Source: Pseudomonas putida
Lineage (GTDB): Bacteria; Pseudomonadota; Gammaproteobacteria; Pseudomonadales; Pseudomonadaceae
Direction: 5' to 3'
Assembly (NCBI RefSeq): GCF_002741075.1
Contig: NZ_CP016634.1
Coordinates: forward strand, 946,501 to 1,010,500
Length of the DNA: 64,000 bases
Position numbers and translations under genes: made by a program. This document shows, piece after piece, positions 30,822-39,802 of this stretch. The notes beneath the pieces are model-generated. The model was not told the DNA's origin and made no database searches. It saw only the letters and a list, made by a program, of their open reading frames with translations. The first letter of the stretch is position 1; every line of letters begins with the position of its first letter.

Positions 30822-31349
30822 ATGCTGCTCAAAAAATGCTTGTTGGCACTGGCCATCGGTGGCGTTCTTTCGGCATCGCTGGTGTTGGTGCCCGACTCGA
30901 TCAGTGACTTCTCCAGCGCATACGCCAAGGATGGCGGCGGCGGTGGAGGTGGCGGCCATGGTGGAGGCGGTGGTGGTGGTCACGGCGGCGGAGGCGGTGG
31001 TCATGGTGGTGGCGGTGGTGGCCACGGCGGCGGCGGTCATGGTGGTGGCGGAGGCGGCCACGGTGGCGGTGGAGGTGGTCATGGCGGTGGCAGCGGCGGT
31101 GGCCATGGCGGGAGTGGCGGTGGCGGTCACGGCGGCAGCGGTGGCTCAGGTCACGGAGGTGAGGGTGGCCACAGCGGTAACAGCGGCCATGGCAACTCAG
31201 GGCGTGGCAGCGATGATGGTGGCGCCCATGGTCTCGGTCATGGTGCCGATGATGGCGCCAATCATGACGTTGGCGACGATCACGGTGCAGACCGTGGTGC
31301 AGATGACGGCCCTGATCATGATGTCGGCGATGATCGTGGCGGTGCCTGA
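30822..31349 (+). CDS. secreted Gly/His-rich low-complexity protein
   Basis: A 175-residue protein with an N-terminal signal peptide (MLLKKCLLALAIGGVLSASL, cleavage probably near AYA-KD). Residues about 40-130 are tandem runs of three to nine Gly followed by His, then a Ser/Gly/His stretch, and finally an Asp/His-rich tail with repeats of the type GADDG and DVGDD. The His and Asp density suggests metal binding, which is inference. The DNA repeats are an obvious source of copy-number variation. Start chosen by the signal peptide; longer in-frame starts make no sense. Confidence 0.65.
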   Translation: MLLKKCLLALAIGGVLSASLVLVPDSISDFSSAYAKDGGGGGGGGHGGGGGGGHGGGGGGHGGGGGGHGGGGHGGGGGGHGGGGGGHGGGSGGGHGGSGGGGHGGSGGSGHGGEGGHSGNSGHGNSGRGSDDGGAHGLGHGADDGANHDVGDDHGADRGADDGPDHDVGDDRGGA

Positions 31350-31368
31350 CCGCTGAACCTCGGAAGCC

Positions 31369-31392
31369 GAAACCCGGAGCGATCCGGGTTTC
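31369..31392 (+). terminator. hairpin after the Gly/His-rich gene
   Basis: GAAACCCGGA and TCCGGGTTTC form a perfect 10-bp stem with a GCGA loop, 20 bp past the stop codon. The trailing T tract is short. Confidence 0.65.
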
Positions 31393-31500
31393 GCGTCGCA
31401 GAGGCGGGTAAACTGATCGGCTGTGGTGTGCTGGGCAAGGTGCTGGAATGTGCCGCCCGTGAGCACCGAGCGCTCGCCCCTTGGTTAAGGAAGCTCTGCA

Positions 31501-32355
31501 ATGTCACTGCCCACTTTACCTCCCTCCCTCTTGCCGGCATTGCACGCTGTCATGCGGCCATTGGTGAGATTGATGCTAAGAAAGGGGGTGACCTTCAACA
31601 GCTTCGTCAACCTGCTCAAAGAGGTCTTCGTGGAGGTCGCCGAGCGCGAGTTCCGTCTTGACGGAAAATCGCCCAGCGACAGCCGCATCAGCTTGCTGAC
31701 AGGTGTCCACCGCAAAGATGTCCGGCGTTTGCGGGCCCAGGTGCTGGAGGACGATGCCAGCCTTCCGGAGGCCGTCTCCTTTGGTGCGCACCTGGTGAGC
31801 ATCTGGCTGAATCACGCACCATTTTGCGAACAACCCGGCCAACCCCGGGCATTGCCACGGCTGGCCAGCGTGGGCGGCGAGCGTTCGTTCGATGCATTGG
31901 TTGCGGCGCTGAGCACGGATATTCGCGCCCGGGTCGTGCTGGATGAGTGGCTTCGCCTGGGGGTCGTGAGTGTCGATGAAGAGGATCAGGTCCATTTGCA
32001 GACCCGGGCATTCATCCCTCAGCGCGGTTTCGAGGAAAAGATCTCCTATTTCCGGCATAACTTGCATGACCATGCTTGTGCCGCGGTACATAACCTGACC
32101 GATGCCGGGGAGCCGTTCTTCGAGCGCAGCGTGCATTACGACCGCTTGTCCCTGGCAGGCGTGCAGCAACTCAGAGACGCCGTGCGGACTGATGGCATGC
32201 AAGTACTGCTTGCCATCAACCAACTGGCCGCCGAACTCGAGGAGCGCGATCCACCGTCTGCGGACGCTGGTCAGCGCATGACGGTGGGTCTCTATTTCTA
32301 CTCTGAACCCAATCCGGCAGAGGCCGCGTCCGCGACCAAGGCCAGTGAACCATGA
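31501..32355 (+). CDS. DUF6502-family protein
   Basis: A 284-residue soluble protein that I assign to DUF6502 from its N-terminal pattern (VMRPLVRLMLRKGVTFNSFV, KEVFVEVAEREF, then DSRISLLTGVHRKDVRRL). The region near 55-75 looks like a winged-helix DNA-binding domain with LLTGVHRKDVRRLR as recognition helix, so a regulatory role is possible. Its last codons overlap the start of the DUF5666 gene by 4 bp, indicating translational coupling. Function unknown. Confidence 0.78.
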   Translation: MSLPTLPPSLLPALHAVMRPLVRLMLRKGVTFNSFVNLLKEVFVEVAEREFRLDGKSPSDSRISLLTGVHRKDVRRLRAQVLEDDASLPEAVSFGAHLVSIWLNHAPFCEQPGQPRALPRLASVGGERSFDALVAALSTDIRARVVLDEWLRLGVVSVDEEDQVHLQTRAFIPQRGFEEKISYFRHNLHDHACAAVHNLTDAGEPFFERSVHYDRLSLAGVQQLRDAVRTDGMQVLLAINQLAAELEERDPPSADAGQRMTVGLYFYSEPNPAEAASATKASEP

Positions 32356-33857
32356 GCATGACGTCGCGCGTGCTGAGTTCGCTCGCAGCCTTGTGCTGTG
32401 CGCTTGTCCTGTCGTCGTCGCTGAGTGCGGCGCCTGCCTGCCTCGAACCGGGTGGTACCGGTGGTACAGGCATGATGGCGCCGGGCGGTGTCGGTGGGAC
32501 GGGTGCGCCAGGCAATGGCGTCGGCGGGACCGGTGCGCGTCCGGGCGGTGGAGGCATCGGTGGTACCGGTGCACCGCAGGATGAAGGTGGCGTGGGTGGG
32601 ACCGGCATTGTCGGCACCATCACAGGATTCGGTTCGATCTGCGTCAACGGTGTGGAGGTCCATTTCGATACCAAGGTGGCGCTCAGCGAGAACGGCGTGC
32701 CTGCCAGCAGCCAGCGATTGGCGATCGGCCAAGTGGTGGCCGTTGAGGCCCAGCCGTCCCGTCGGGGACTGGAGGCGCGCAGCATCGCCATTCTCCATGC
32801 CTATGAAGGGCCTGTGACTGGGCTCGCCTCTGGCGACACGCCGATGCGCGTCATGGGCCAACCGGTGCGTGTGGCGGCAGGCGCCCGGGTGGCGCCGGGC
32901 TTGCATATCGGCGAGCCGGTGCGTGTCAGCGGTCTGCGCAATGCACAGGGTGAGGTAGTGGCCAGCCGTGTGGATCGAGCCCCGGGGCTGGCCCAGGCCA
33001 GTGCTATCGGCGATATCGGCAAGGCCGGCAATCTGCAGGGCCTGGCCTTGAGCAAGGCGTTACCGGCCACAGGTGAGGTGCTGGTGCGCGGCGCCTGGAA
33101 TGGCCAGCGACTGAACGTGGCGCAAGCCAGCCGGGATCCGGGCTTCCCCTTCGCTGGGCGGGTGCGCAATGCCTTGGTTGAAGGCCTGGTGCGTGGACAG
33201 CAGGGTAATCGCATCGAGGTCGGCGGTTTCACAGCCTTTGTCGACCGCGCCACCCAAGGACAGGCCTCGACGCTTGCCATCGGCCAGCGCATCCGCGTCA
33301 GCGGTGTGTTCGACGCTGGGCGCACCATTCACGCGCAGCGGATCGAAGTGGTGCATGAGCATCACGGCGATAGCCACTCCCATGGCATGCGGCCTGCACA
33401 ATCTCAGGATGACGAGTCTGATGAATCCCGGGAGGTCGAGTCGGGAACATCTGAAGGGGGCGAATCCGGGAAGCGAGGTGGGAGTGGCTCCAGCCATGAG
33501 CAAACCCAGACTCGTGAGCGCATTCAAAGCGGCGAAGCCCGGGAAAAGGTAGAGCGTGCAGAGGTCTCCGACTCGGGGGCTGTGGAGCGTCGAGAGCGCA
33601 TCGAGACGCGCGAATCCGGCGATCGCGTGGAAACCCGCGAGCGCATCGAGTTGTTCGAAAATGGCGTGCGCGTGGAGCGAGTCGAGCGGATCGAGAAGAT
33701 CGAACGACCAGAGAAAGTCGAGCGTCCTGAGAAGGTGGAGCGGCCGGAAAAAGTCGAGCGCCCTGAGAAGGTGGAGCGCCCTGAAAAGGTCGAGCGACCC
33801 GAGAAAGTGGAACGGCCCGAGAAGCCTGAGCGCTCGGAGCATTCGGACTCTCATTAG
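32352..33857 (+). CDS. secreted DUF5666-domain protein with repeats at both ends
   Basis: A 501-residue exported protein. A signal peptide (about 1-26) is followed by a Gly/Thr-rich stretch of GGTG repeats (about 33-90), then several DUF5666-type OB-like modules (about 90-340; pattern GxVTGL...GQPVRV...G..VRVSGL). The C-terminal 150 residues are highly charged and end in six ERPEKV hexapeptides plus one ERPEKP. Coupled to the DUF6502 gene by a 4-bp overlap. DUF5666 proteins are widespread and uncharacterised; an envelope location is inferred. Confidence 0.75.
   Translation: MSMTSRVLSSLAALCCALVLSSSLSAAPACLEPGGTGGTGMMAPGGVGGTGAPGNGVGGTGARPGGGGIGGTGAPQDEGGVGGTGIVGTITGFGSICVNGVEVHFDTKVALSENGVPASSQRLAIGQVVAVEAQPSRRGLEARSIAILHAYEGPVTGLASGDTPMRVMGQPVRVAAGARVAPGLHIGEPVRVSGLRNAQGEVVASRVDRAPGLAQASAIGDIGKAGNLQGLALSKALPATGEVLVRGAWNGQRLNVAQASRDPGFPFAGRVRNALVEGLVRGQQGNRIEVGGFTAFVDRATQGQASTLAIGQRIRVSGVFDAGRTIHAQRIEVVHEHHGDSHSHGMRPAQSQDDESDESREVESGTSEGGESGKRGGSGSSHEQTQTRERIQSGEAREKVERAEVSDSGAVERRERIETRESGDRVETRERIELFENGVRVERVERIEKIERPEKVERPEKVERPEKVERPEKVERPEKVERPEKVERPEKPERSEHSDSH
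33702..33827 (+). repeat. seven 18-bp tandem repeats encoding ERPEKV
   Basis: Seven consecutive 18-bp units encode ERPEKV six times and ERPEKP once. Codons differ between units at third positions while the peptide stays constant, which points to selection on the peptide and not a recent slippage event. Confidence 0.85.
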
Positions 33858-33951
33858 GCGTCGGTCTGCCAGCGCCCGACTATGCTTCAAGGCATCCAGT
33901 CCGGGGGTGTACCGCACCTGATGTGAATGTCCCGATCGCGACGAGGTAGGC

Positions 33952-34704
33952 ATGATTTCGATGCGTGCGCTGTTCCCCTGTCTGATGACCTTGGCCTGGC
34001 CTGCGCTGGCGGATGAAGTGACATTGTCCACGGGGGTGGATTACTCACGGGGAGACTACGGCACGGCGGTCACCAGCGAGACTTGGTACGTCCCGGTCAT
34101 TGGCAAGTATGAAACTGGCCCGATGATCTACAAATTGACCATTCCCTATCTACGTATCACCAATCCTGCGGTTGGGCCGGGTGGTGAACCGTTGGTGGGT
34201 GACAACTGCGGCCGCGTCGAGAGCGGGCTTGGTGATACGGTGGCCAGTGCCGATTACGCGCTGCTCGATGGCAGCGACGGCGGCAACCTGCTCGTGGACC
34301 TGGTGGGCAAGGTAAAGCTGCCCACCGCCGATGAAGACCATTGCCTGGGTACCGGCAAGACCGATTACTCCGCCCAGATCGACGTGGTGCAGGCATTCGG
34401 CGTGGTGAGTGGATTCGCCACGCTGGGTTGGAAGAAGTTCGGCGATCCGGCCGATACGGATTTTCGTGATCCGATCTTCACGTCCATCGGCCTAGTCAGC
34501 CGGCTCGCGCCTGCCACTTCGGTAGGGGCGGTATACGACTGGCGGCAGAAAGTGACATCCGACGGCGATGAAATTCAGGAATTCACCCTGTTTCTGACCC
34601 AAAAACTCAGCGAGGACTGGAAGGTCCAGCTGTATGCGTTGAAGGGCTTTTCCGATGCGAGCCCCGACTCTGGTGGCGGGCTGCTGCTCAACCATTCGTT
34701 TTGA
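33952..34704 (+). CDS. putative outer-membrane beta-barrel protein
   Basis: A 250-residue protein with an N-terminal signal peptide (cleavage near LADEV) and alternating hydrophobic/polar strands through to a C-terminal aromatic residue (LLLNHSF), as in small outer-membrane barrels. The family resembles the transporter-like barrels seen in phenol-degradation MetA-type annotations. It lies 94 bp after the DUF5666 gene on the same strand and may share its transcript. Function unknown. ATG at 33952 or the second Met four codons later are both possible. Confidence 0.65.
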   Translation: MISMRALFPCLMTLAWPALADEVTLSTGVDYSRGDYGTAVTSETWYVPVIGKYETGPMIYKLTIPYLRITNPAVGPGGEPLVGDNCGRVESGLGDTVASADYALLDGSDGGNLLVDLVGKVKLPTADEDHCLGTGKTDYSAQIDVVQAFGVVSGFATLGWKKFGDPADTDFRDPIFTSIGLVSRLAPATSVGAVYDWRQKVTSDGDEIQEFTLFLTQKLSEDWKVQLYALKGFSDASPDSGGGLLLNHSF

Positions 34705-34749
34705 TTCGAGGCGGGTGCCACTGCCTCGGGGCTGCTTTCACCTCACGCA

Positions 34750-34941
34750 TCACTGCAGGGTAGGGGTATCCGGCACATCGCGCAGTGTCGCCTCTATGCC
34801 AGCGATGGTTCTGGCGAGCTTGTCGGCTTCCTGGTCGCGACCTTGGGATTTGAGCAGGTCGCGCTGTTGGCGCAAATTGAGCAGGGTCTTCTGCAGGGCC
34901 AGGGCGGAGGTTCGATAGGGGTCCATGTCGTGCTCGTGCAT
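34750..34941 (-). CDS. small hypothetical coiled-coil protein
   Basis: A 63-residue charged protein (TSALALQKTLLNLRQQRDLL, then EADKLARTIAGIEATLRDV) predicted as a helical hairpin. Met1 and Met6 are both possible starts. A palindrome that fits the PsrA pattern lies 50-65 bp upstream. Function unknown. Confidence 0.55.
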   Translation of the reverse strand: MHEHDMDPYRTSALALQKTLLNLRQQRDLLKSQGRDQEADKLARTIAGIEATLRDVPDTPTLQ

Positions 34942-35402
34942 TCCATGCTGTAGTGGGAGGCCGCGACCGTATCAGCTCGTTCAAGCACGTGAAACTGATG
35001 TTTCATACAGCAGCGGCCGGGCTCGTAGTCTCAAGACTACGTGTCAGTCGGAGTACTCCTACATGAAAGGCTGGAGGAGTGTTACAGATGGTGTACCGCC
35101 TGTAGCCCTGCACTCAATGTTCATGAGGGTTGCACGGACTGCAGCCCGCTCAGTGCGCCGCTGAGGCGATGCATGGCCAGTGTCGGTCGGCAGAAAAGTT
35201 ATGTTGCAAATGATGCCGGGTTCGGACTTCGCCCATGGCTTGTCGCTCCAGCCAACTGCGCCATCAGCGCCGCCGCCGATCCCCGCTCGGGGCGCTGGCG
35301 AGGTCGGACGGTGGCATCACCCGTTCGGTATAAGGTGCAGGGCGCGGTTGGCACTGACTTGCGCTAGCATGTCCCTCCGTTTTCGTTTTTCGGATTTTGC
35401 CC
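34942..35402. other. 461-bp intergenic region upstream of a GNAT gene
   Basis: No coding sequence is convincing here. It holds the PsrA-like palindrome at 34990-35005 and a perfect stem-loop (CGTAGTC-TCAA-GACTACG, 35024-35041). Confidence 0.55.
34990..35005. promoter_or_regulatory. candidate PsrA-type operator
   Basis: TGAAACTGATGTTTCA is a 6-bp inverted repeat with a 4-bp spacer and contains GAAAC-N4-GTTTC. As I recall, the Pseudomonas fatty-acid regulator PsrA binds G/CAAAC-N2-4-GTTTG/C. It lies upstream of the minus-strand small gene. Confidence 0.4.
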
Positions 35403-35894
35403 ATGAGTACCCCGCTTTTGCGCCAGGCCATCCCTCAGGATGCGGACCGTTGCTACCAGATCGAGATCAGCGCCTATGAAGGCGACGAGGCCGCCACCCG
35501 GGAGAAGATCGCCACGCGCATCGCTCAGTACCCGGAAGGATTCCTGGTGCTTGAACTCGATGGGGTGGTGATCGGGTTCATCAACAGTGGCTGTGCCTTT
35601 GAGGTGGTGATGTCGGACGAGGCCTTCAAAGAGCTGGTCGGCCATGACGCCCAGGCACCCAATGTGGTGATCATGTCGGTCGTGGTTGACCCGGCATTTC
35701 AGGGGCGGGGTTTGGCAGGCTTGCTGATGAGTCACTTTGTCGAGCAGATGCGTCAGCGCGGCAAGGCTACCATTCACCTGATGTGCAAGGATCGGCATGT
35801 GGGGCTGTACGAAAAAATGGGGTATCGCTATGTGCAGCCTTCGGCTTCCGACCACGGTGGCATGGCCTGGCATGAAATGGTCATGACGTTGTGA
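35403..35894 (+). CDS. GNAT-family N-acetyltransferase
   Basis: A 163-residue acetyltransferase with the GNAT acetyl-CoA-binding motif A (VVVDPAFQGRGLAGLLM, near residue 98-114) and motif B (LYEKMGYRYV). It resembles serotonin N-acetyltransferase-like members in the N-terminal AIPQDADRCYQIE segment. The acceptor substrate is not known. ATG at 35403 is preceded by a GC-poor stretch without a strong Shine-Dalgarno. Confidence 0.85.
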   Translation: MSTPLLRQAIPQDADRCYQIEISAYEGDEAATREKIATRIAQYPEGFLVLELDGVVIGFINSGCAFEVVMSDEAFKELVGHDAQAPNVVIMSVVVDPAFQGRGLAGLLMSHFVEQMRQRGKATIHLMCKDRHVGLYEKMGYRYVQPSASDHGGMAWHEMVMTL

Positions 35895-36092
35895 TCGTTC
35901 GGTGCGGCAGTGCGTTCAGATCTCGTCTGATATGCTTTTTTTACACGAACCTGAATCTGTAACCGTATCAGCTTGGAACAGACAATACCCATCAAGCCCA
36001 GCTTTGCGAACCGGCGTGTGCTGGGCAAGCTGCGCTGCACTGCATCAGCACCGGCCAGTCTCGCCGTTTCGTCATTATCTGTAGAGGTTTCG

Positions 36093-36176
36093 ATGGGCAA
36101 GCTCGCACTGTTCCTGGGTGGATTCCTGTTGCTGACAATCCTGGTCGGCTTGTTGGGCACCATTCCGCCAAGCTGA
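36093..36176 (+). CDS. 27-residue membrane microprotein
   Basis: MGKLALFLGGFLLLTILVGL continues as a seven-residue tail ending PPS: a single hydrophobic helix with a Lys near the N-terminus. A good Shine-Dalgarno (TAGAGG) stands 6 bases before the ATG. No longer in-frame gene is convincing. Codon use and the RBS support translation; function unknown. Confidence 0.5.
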   Translation: MGKLALFLGGFLLLTILVGLLGTIPPS

Positions 36177-36461
36177 TGATCTTCGTGGGCCTGCCGATTT
36201 CATTTGGCGGGCCTGGCCATTCTTGGGCATGTCCCGCTTACCGACGCTGCAGGGCCTGGCCGTGCAGCGTTGTCGTGCGTGAGATAAGTCGTTCTTTGTG
36301 CTGGGAAATCTGTCCACAAAAAACGTGGGTAGGTCTGTGGATAAAATGCTGTAACCCAAGCCGGTGGCGGGCTCTGTTAAATTGAACAGAATTTGAGCAG
36401 GGGTGTCTGCGCGGGCGCGGGCGCGAGCGCCAGACAGGGCAGGGATACATTCAGGCAGAGC

Positions 36462-37367
36462 CTAGCGCTGTGGGCAGGCGTGGCGCACCCTCTGCAGCAA
36501 CTCGCGCACCCGCACGGGCAGTTCGCCAGCGGGATACACCGCATGCATCTGTGGGTCCTGGCCGGTGCTCGAGGTCAGGCGATAGCTCGTGCATACCCGC
36601 ACCAGACGCCCACTCTCCACCAAGGGCTCTGCCACCCAGTCGGCCAGGCGGGCAATCCCTGCGCCTGCCAAGGCACTTTGCAGAATCGCGCCTCCAGCGC
36701 TCAGACGCAGGCGCGGATGTGGACGCAAGCTGGTGATCTGACCGTCGCGATAAAAATGCCAGGCCTTGAGCACGCGCGGCGCGGTATGCAGGATCAGCGC
36801 GTGACCTTCCAATGCCTCGGGGTGTTCGGGTGTGCCCTGGCGGGCCAGGTAGCCTGGGCTGGCGTACAGGTAGCGGCGATAGGGCCACAGGGGATAGCCG
36901 ATCAGTTCACTGGATTGGGGGAAGGCCCCTCGGATGACGAAGTCGAACTTGCCTTCCAGCGGGTCGAGTGCCTGGTCGCTGAACTGCACATCCAGAGTGA
37001 CTTGAGGGTACTGCTCAGAGAACGCGGCGAGTACTGCGGGCAGCAGCTGCTGGCCGAGCAGTTCCGGTGCGGCGAAGCGAATCCAGCCTTGGGAGGATCC
37101 GCTGAGCGCCGCCAGTTCGTCGACGGCATCCCGTTGCACATCCAGCAAGCGCTCGGCATGGGGCAGCAGGCGTTCACCGGCCTCGGTGAGAGTCACGGTA
37201 CTGGCGCTTCGGTTGAGCAGCTTGGCCCCGGCGTTGTCTTCCAGCGCCTGCACGGCGCGTGTCACTGCACTGGGCGAGCGGCCCAGGGCGCGGGCGGCGG
37301 CCACGAAGCTGCGCTTGTGGGCGACGCTGACGAAGGCCTGGATTTCGCGCAACATGTCCAATGCCAT
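36462..37367 (-). CDS. LysR-family transcriptional regulator
   Basis: A 301-residue LysR regulator with the N-terminal winged helix (LREIQAFVSVAHKRSFVAAA, RSPSAVTRAVQALE) and a CrgA/PA-like effector-binding domain starting near residue 90. It is divergent from the TSUP transporter gene about 100 bp away, so it is the likely regulator of that gene. The start MALDMLREI is preferred to an upstream ATG. Confidence 0.92.
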   Translation of the reverse strand: MALDMLREIQAFVSVAHKRSFVAAARALGRSPSAVTRAVQALEDNAGAKLLNRSASTVTLTEAGERLLPHAERLLDVQRDAVDELAALSGSSQGWIRFAAPELLGQQLLPAVLAAFSEQYPQVTLDVQFSDQALDPLEGKFDFVIRGAFPQSSELIGYPLWPYRRYLYASPGYLARQGTPEHPEALEGHALILHTAPRVLKAWHFYRDGQITSLRPHPRLRLSAGGAILQSALAGAGIARLADWVAEPLVESGRLVRVCTSYRLTSSTGQDPQMHAVYPAGELPVRVRELLQRVRHACPQR

Positions 37368-37468
37368 GGAGGGCTCCTGATTGCAGTTTTCGCAACGTCG
37401 CATTTCAACATAAGCGCCGTCGTTTGATTAGCCTTGGACGCTCTGCTTTTCGTTCTGGAACTCGCCCC

Positions 37469-38230
37469 ATGATGGACATAGCGCTGCTTTCATTGTTTGC
37501 CTTCGCCGCCGGCCTGATCGATGCCGCTGTCGGAGGTGGCGGGTTGATCCAGATTCCAGCGCTGTTCAACGTATTGCCGAACGCGCAACCGGCCGCGCTG
37601 CTGGGCAGCAACAAGCTGGCCTCGGTCTGCGGCACCTCGTTCGCTGCGCGTTCGTTCCTGCGCAAGGTACATCTGGATTGGGGGCTGATCGTGCCGGCGG
37701 CGGCCAGCGCCTTCGTCATGTCGTTCGCCGGTGCCGCCACGGTTTCGCTGGTGCCGCCCAGTGTGATGCGCCCGGCGGTGTTGGTGCTGATCGTGCTGAT
37801 GGCCATCTACACCTTCTGCAAGAAGGACTTCGGGACCTTGCACAAACCCGCCCGGATCGGGCGCAGGGAGCAGTGTCTGGCGGTGCTGATCGGCGGCGCG
37901 ATCGGCTTTTACGATGGCCTGTTCGGTCCGGGTACCGGAAGCTTCCTGATCTTCCTGTTCATTCGCTTCTTCGCTCTGGATTTTCTCCATGCCTCGGCAT
38001 CGGCCAAGCTTGTGAACATCGCCACCAACCTGGCCGCCCTGGTGTTCTTCATCCCATCGGGCAATGTGCTGTGGGCCATCGCCTTGCCGATGGCTGCCTT
38101 CAATATCCTGGGGGCGCTGACGGGCACCTGGCTCGCGGTGCGCAAAGGGGCAGGGTTCGTTCGCGGGTTGTTCCTGGTGCTGTTGTGCGTGCTGATCGCC
38201 AAGCTGTCGTGGGACTTGCTGGCCGGTTGA
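37469..38230 (+). CDS. TSUP-family (TauE/SafE) membrane transporter
   Basis: Inner-membrane protein of 253 residues with about eight hydrophobic segments. The two TSUP repeat motifs are visible: GLIDAAVGGGGLIQIPAL near residue 15 and GFYDGLFGPGTGSFLIFLF near 150. The family exports or imports sulfonates, sulfite or other organic anions; the substrate here is unknown. Two adjacent ATG codons at 37469 and 37472 are both possible starts. E. coli YfcA is a close family relative. Confidence 0.9.
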   Translation: MMDIALLSLFAFAAGLIDAAVGGGGLIQIPALFNVLPNAQPAALLGSNKLASVCGTSFAARSFLRKVHLDWGLIVPAAASAFVMSFAGAATVSLVPPSVMRPAVLVLIVLMAIYTFCKKDFGTLHKPARIGRREQCLAVLIGGAIGFYDGLFGPGTGSFLIFLFIRFFALDFLHASASAKLVNIATNLAALVFFIPSGNVLWAIALPMAAFNILGALTGTWLAVRKGAGFVRGLFLVLLCVLIAKLSWDLLAG

Positions 38231-38231
38231 C

Positions 38232-39641
38232 TCAGACGACCTGGCGCTGCGCTTCGGCCTGCTCGACGCGGTTGCGACCTGCGGCCTTGGCGCGGTAGAG
38301 CGCCTGGTCTGCCTGGACCAGCAAGCTGTCGAGGCTCGGCGCTAACTGTTGCGCGCGGCAACCGGCCAGGCCAATGCTGACGGTGATCTGCAAGCGCCGC
38401 TCGGGTAGCACCACACGAAGGTCCTGCACGGCGCGACGCAGACGCTCGGCAGTGAACGTGGCCTGCTCCGGCGCAAGCCCTGCAACGATGATCACGAACT
38501 CTTCTCCTCCGAGGCGGGCGAACAGTTCGCCTTCGTGCAACTGATCCTGGACAGTATGGGAGAACTGACGCAGCACGTGATCGCCCACGGCGTGGCCGTA
38601 TTGGTCGTTGATGTTCTTGAAATGATCGATGTCCAGCATCATCAAGGTCAGGGGCATGGCTTGGGCATGCTGCTGACGACTCTCGAGCAGGGCATTGGCG
38701 CGGCGGGTGAAGGCGCTGCGAGTCAGGGCGCCAGTGAGATGATCGATGGTGGCCTGGTGCGCCAGACGTGCCAGGAGGCTGCGGTTGGCATTGCTCACGC
38801 AGGCCACGACCAGCGGGCCGAGCACCAACATGGCAATACCCAGGCGCGCCGACATCAGGGTGTTCACTCCTGGCATGCTTTGCGGAAGACTGAAATGCAT
38901 GAGGCTCAGCGCCACGGCGACGATCAATGTGGTGCCGATGGTAAAGGTCAGCAGTGACACCATGAACGATGAATACGTCCAGGCGCACCACAGTAGGGCA
39001 GCAATGGGGAAGGCGATGGCGCCTGGCCCGCCGAAGGCGATGCTCAGGGCCAAGGACCCGAGCAGGACCAGCAGCGGCATCAGGCGAATCGCCTGACCGC
39101 CGCCTCGAATCAACGAGCGCAGGTTCGGTGCAGTGAGCAGCATCGGCAACACCAGCACGTTGGTCGAGAACTGTTCACTGAACCAGGCCAGCCAGGTGGC
39201 CTTGAGCGACTCCTGGAACCAGGGCGCGGCCACCACACACGCCATGCTTGCCGCAACGACGGCCCCGGCGGCGCTGGCGCCGAACACGCGCAATACCCCT
39301 TGGGGCGTGCGCATGCGACGGTGCACCCGTGGCAAATGCGACAACACCCGCCAGAGGGTGATGATCACGCCCAGGTTGCACAGGTTGAACCACAGCGCAG
39401 GCTTCCAGGCGCTACCGGTGGCAAGATCGGCGGTGACCATGGCCAGCCAGACCAGGCCGAACCCTGCGAAGGTGGCCTGGCGTGGATAGCGCAGCAGCAC
39501 GCCTGCGAGCACCGCATTGACTGGCCAGAACAGCGACAGGGATTCGATCGGCCTGGCGAGAATACCGCCCAGGGTCAGGGCGAGGGACAGGCCGAACAAT
39601 GCAATAAGAGGAAGCAGGCGCGACTGGGCTGGAAACACCAT
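38232..39641 (-). CDS. MASE1-domain diguanylate cyclase
   Basis: Membrane sensor making c-di-GMP, 469 residues. The N-terminal 290 residues are the multi-helix MASE1 sensor (FWPVNAVLAGVLLRYPRQA near residue 38). The C-terminal GGEEF domain has an intact active site RLGGEEFVI near 390 and the DIDHFKNINDQYGHAVGD substrate segment near 345. No RxxD inhibitory site is visible directly upstream of GGEEF, so product inhibition may be absent. Convergent with the TSUP gene, one base apart. Confidence 0.93.
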   Translation of the reverse strand: MVFPAQSRLLPLIALFGLSLALTLGGILARPIESLSLFWPVNAVLAGVLLRYPRQATFAGFGLVWLAMVTADLATGSAWKPALWFNLCNLGVIITLWRVLSHLPRVHRRMRTPQGVLRVFGASAAGAVVAASMACVVAAPWFQESLKATWLAWFSEQFSTNVLVLPMLLTAPNLRSLIRGGGQAIRLMPLLVLLGSLALSIAFGGPGAIAFPIAALLWCAWTYSSFMVSLLTFTIGTTLIVAVALSLMHFSLPQSMPGVNTLMSARLGIAMLVLGPLVVACVSNANRSLLARLAHQATIDHLTGALTRSAFTRRANALLESRQQHAQAMPLTLMMLDIDHFKNINDQYGHAVGDHVLRQFSHTVQDQLHEGELFARLGGEEFVIIVAGLAPEQATFTAERLRRAVQDLRVVLPERRLQITVSIGLAGCRAQQLAPSLDSLLVQADQALYRAKAAGRNRVEQAEAQRQVV

Positions 39642-39802
39642 GGGCTCGACCGGCTAGCGGAGACGGAATCCAGGAAAACGCCTGTAAGCACCTGGGACAA
39701 AGAGGCGTCAGTGTGTTTCCTGAACAAGGGGATGTCAATTAGCTGGTGTCTTGGCCGCCTTCAATCTGATAGCGGCCATTTTCGTCGATTTATTGACGGT
39801 AG

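Noticed and set aside
30540..31130. Minus-strand Ala/Thr-rich frame opposite the Gly/His repeats
   Set aside because: It is only the reverse complement of GGC/GGT repeats. It has no start context.
30940..31200. CRISPR-like repetition in the Gly/His region
   Set aside because: Units are irregular codon repeats with no spacer pattern, and they encode a secreted protein.
33702..33827. Tandem repeat considered as CRISPR
   Set aside because: 18-bp contiguous units in frame with no spacers.
35041..35479. Open frames in the gap before the GNAT gene
   Set aside because: No RBS, atypical composition and overlap with the GNAT start.
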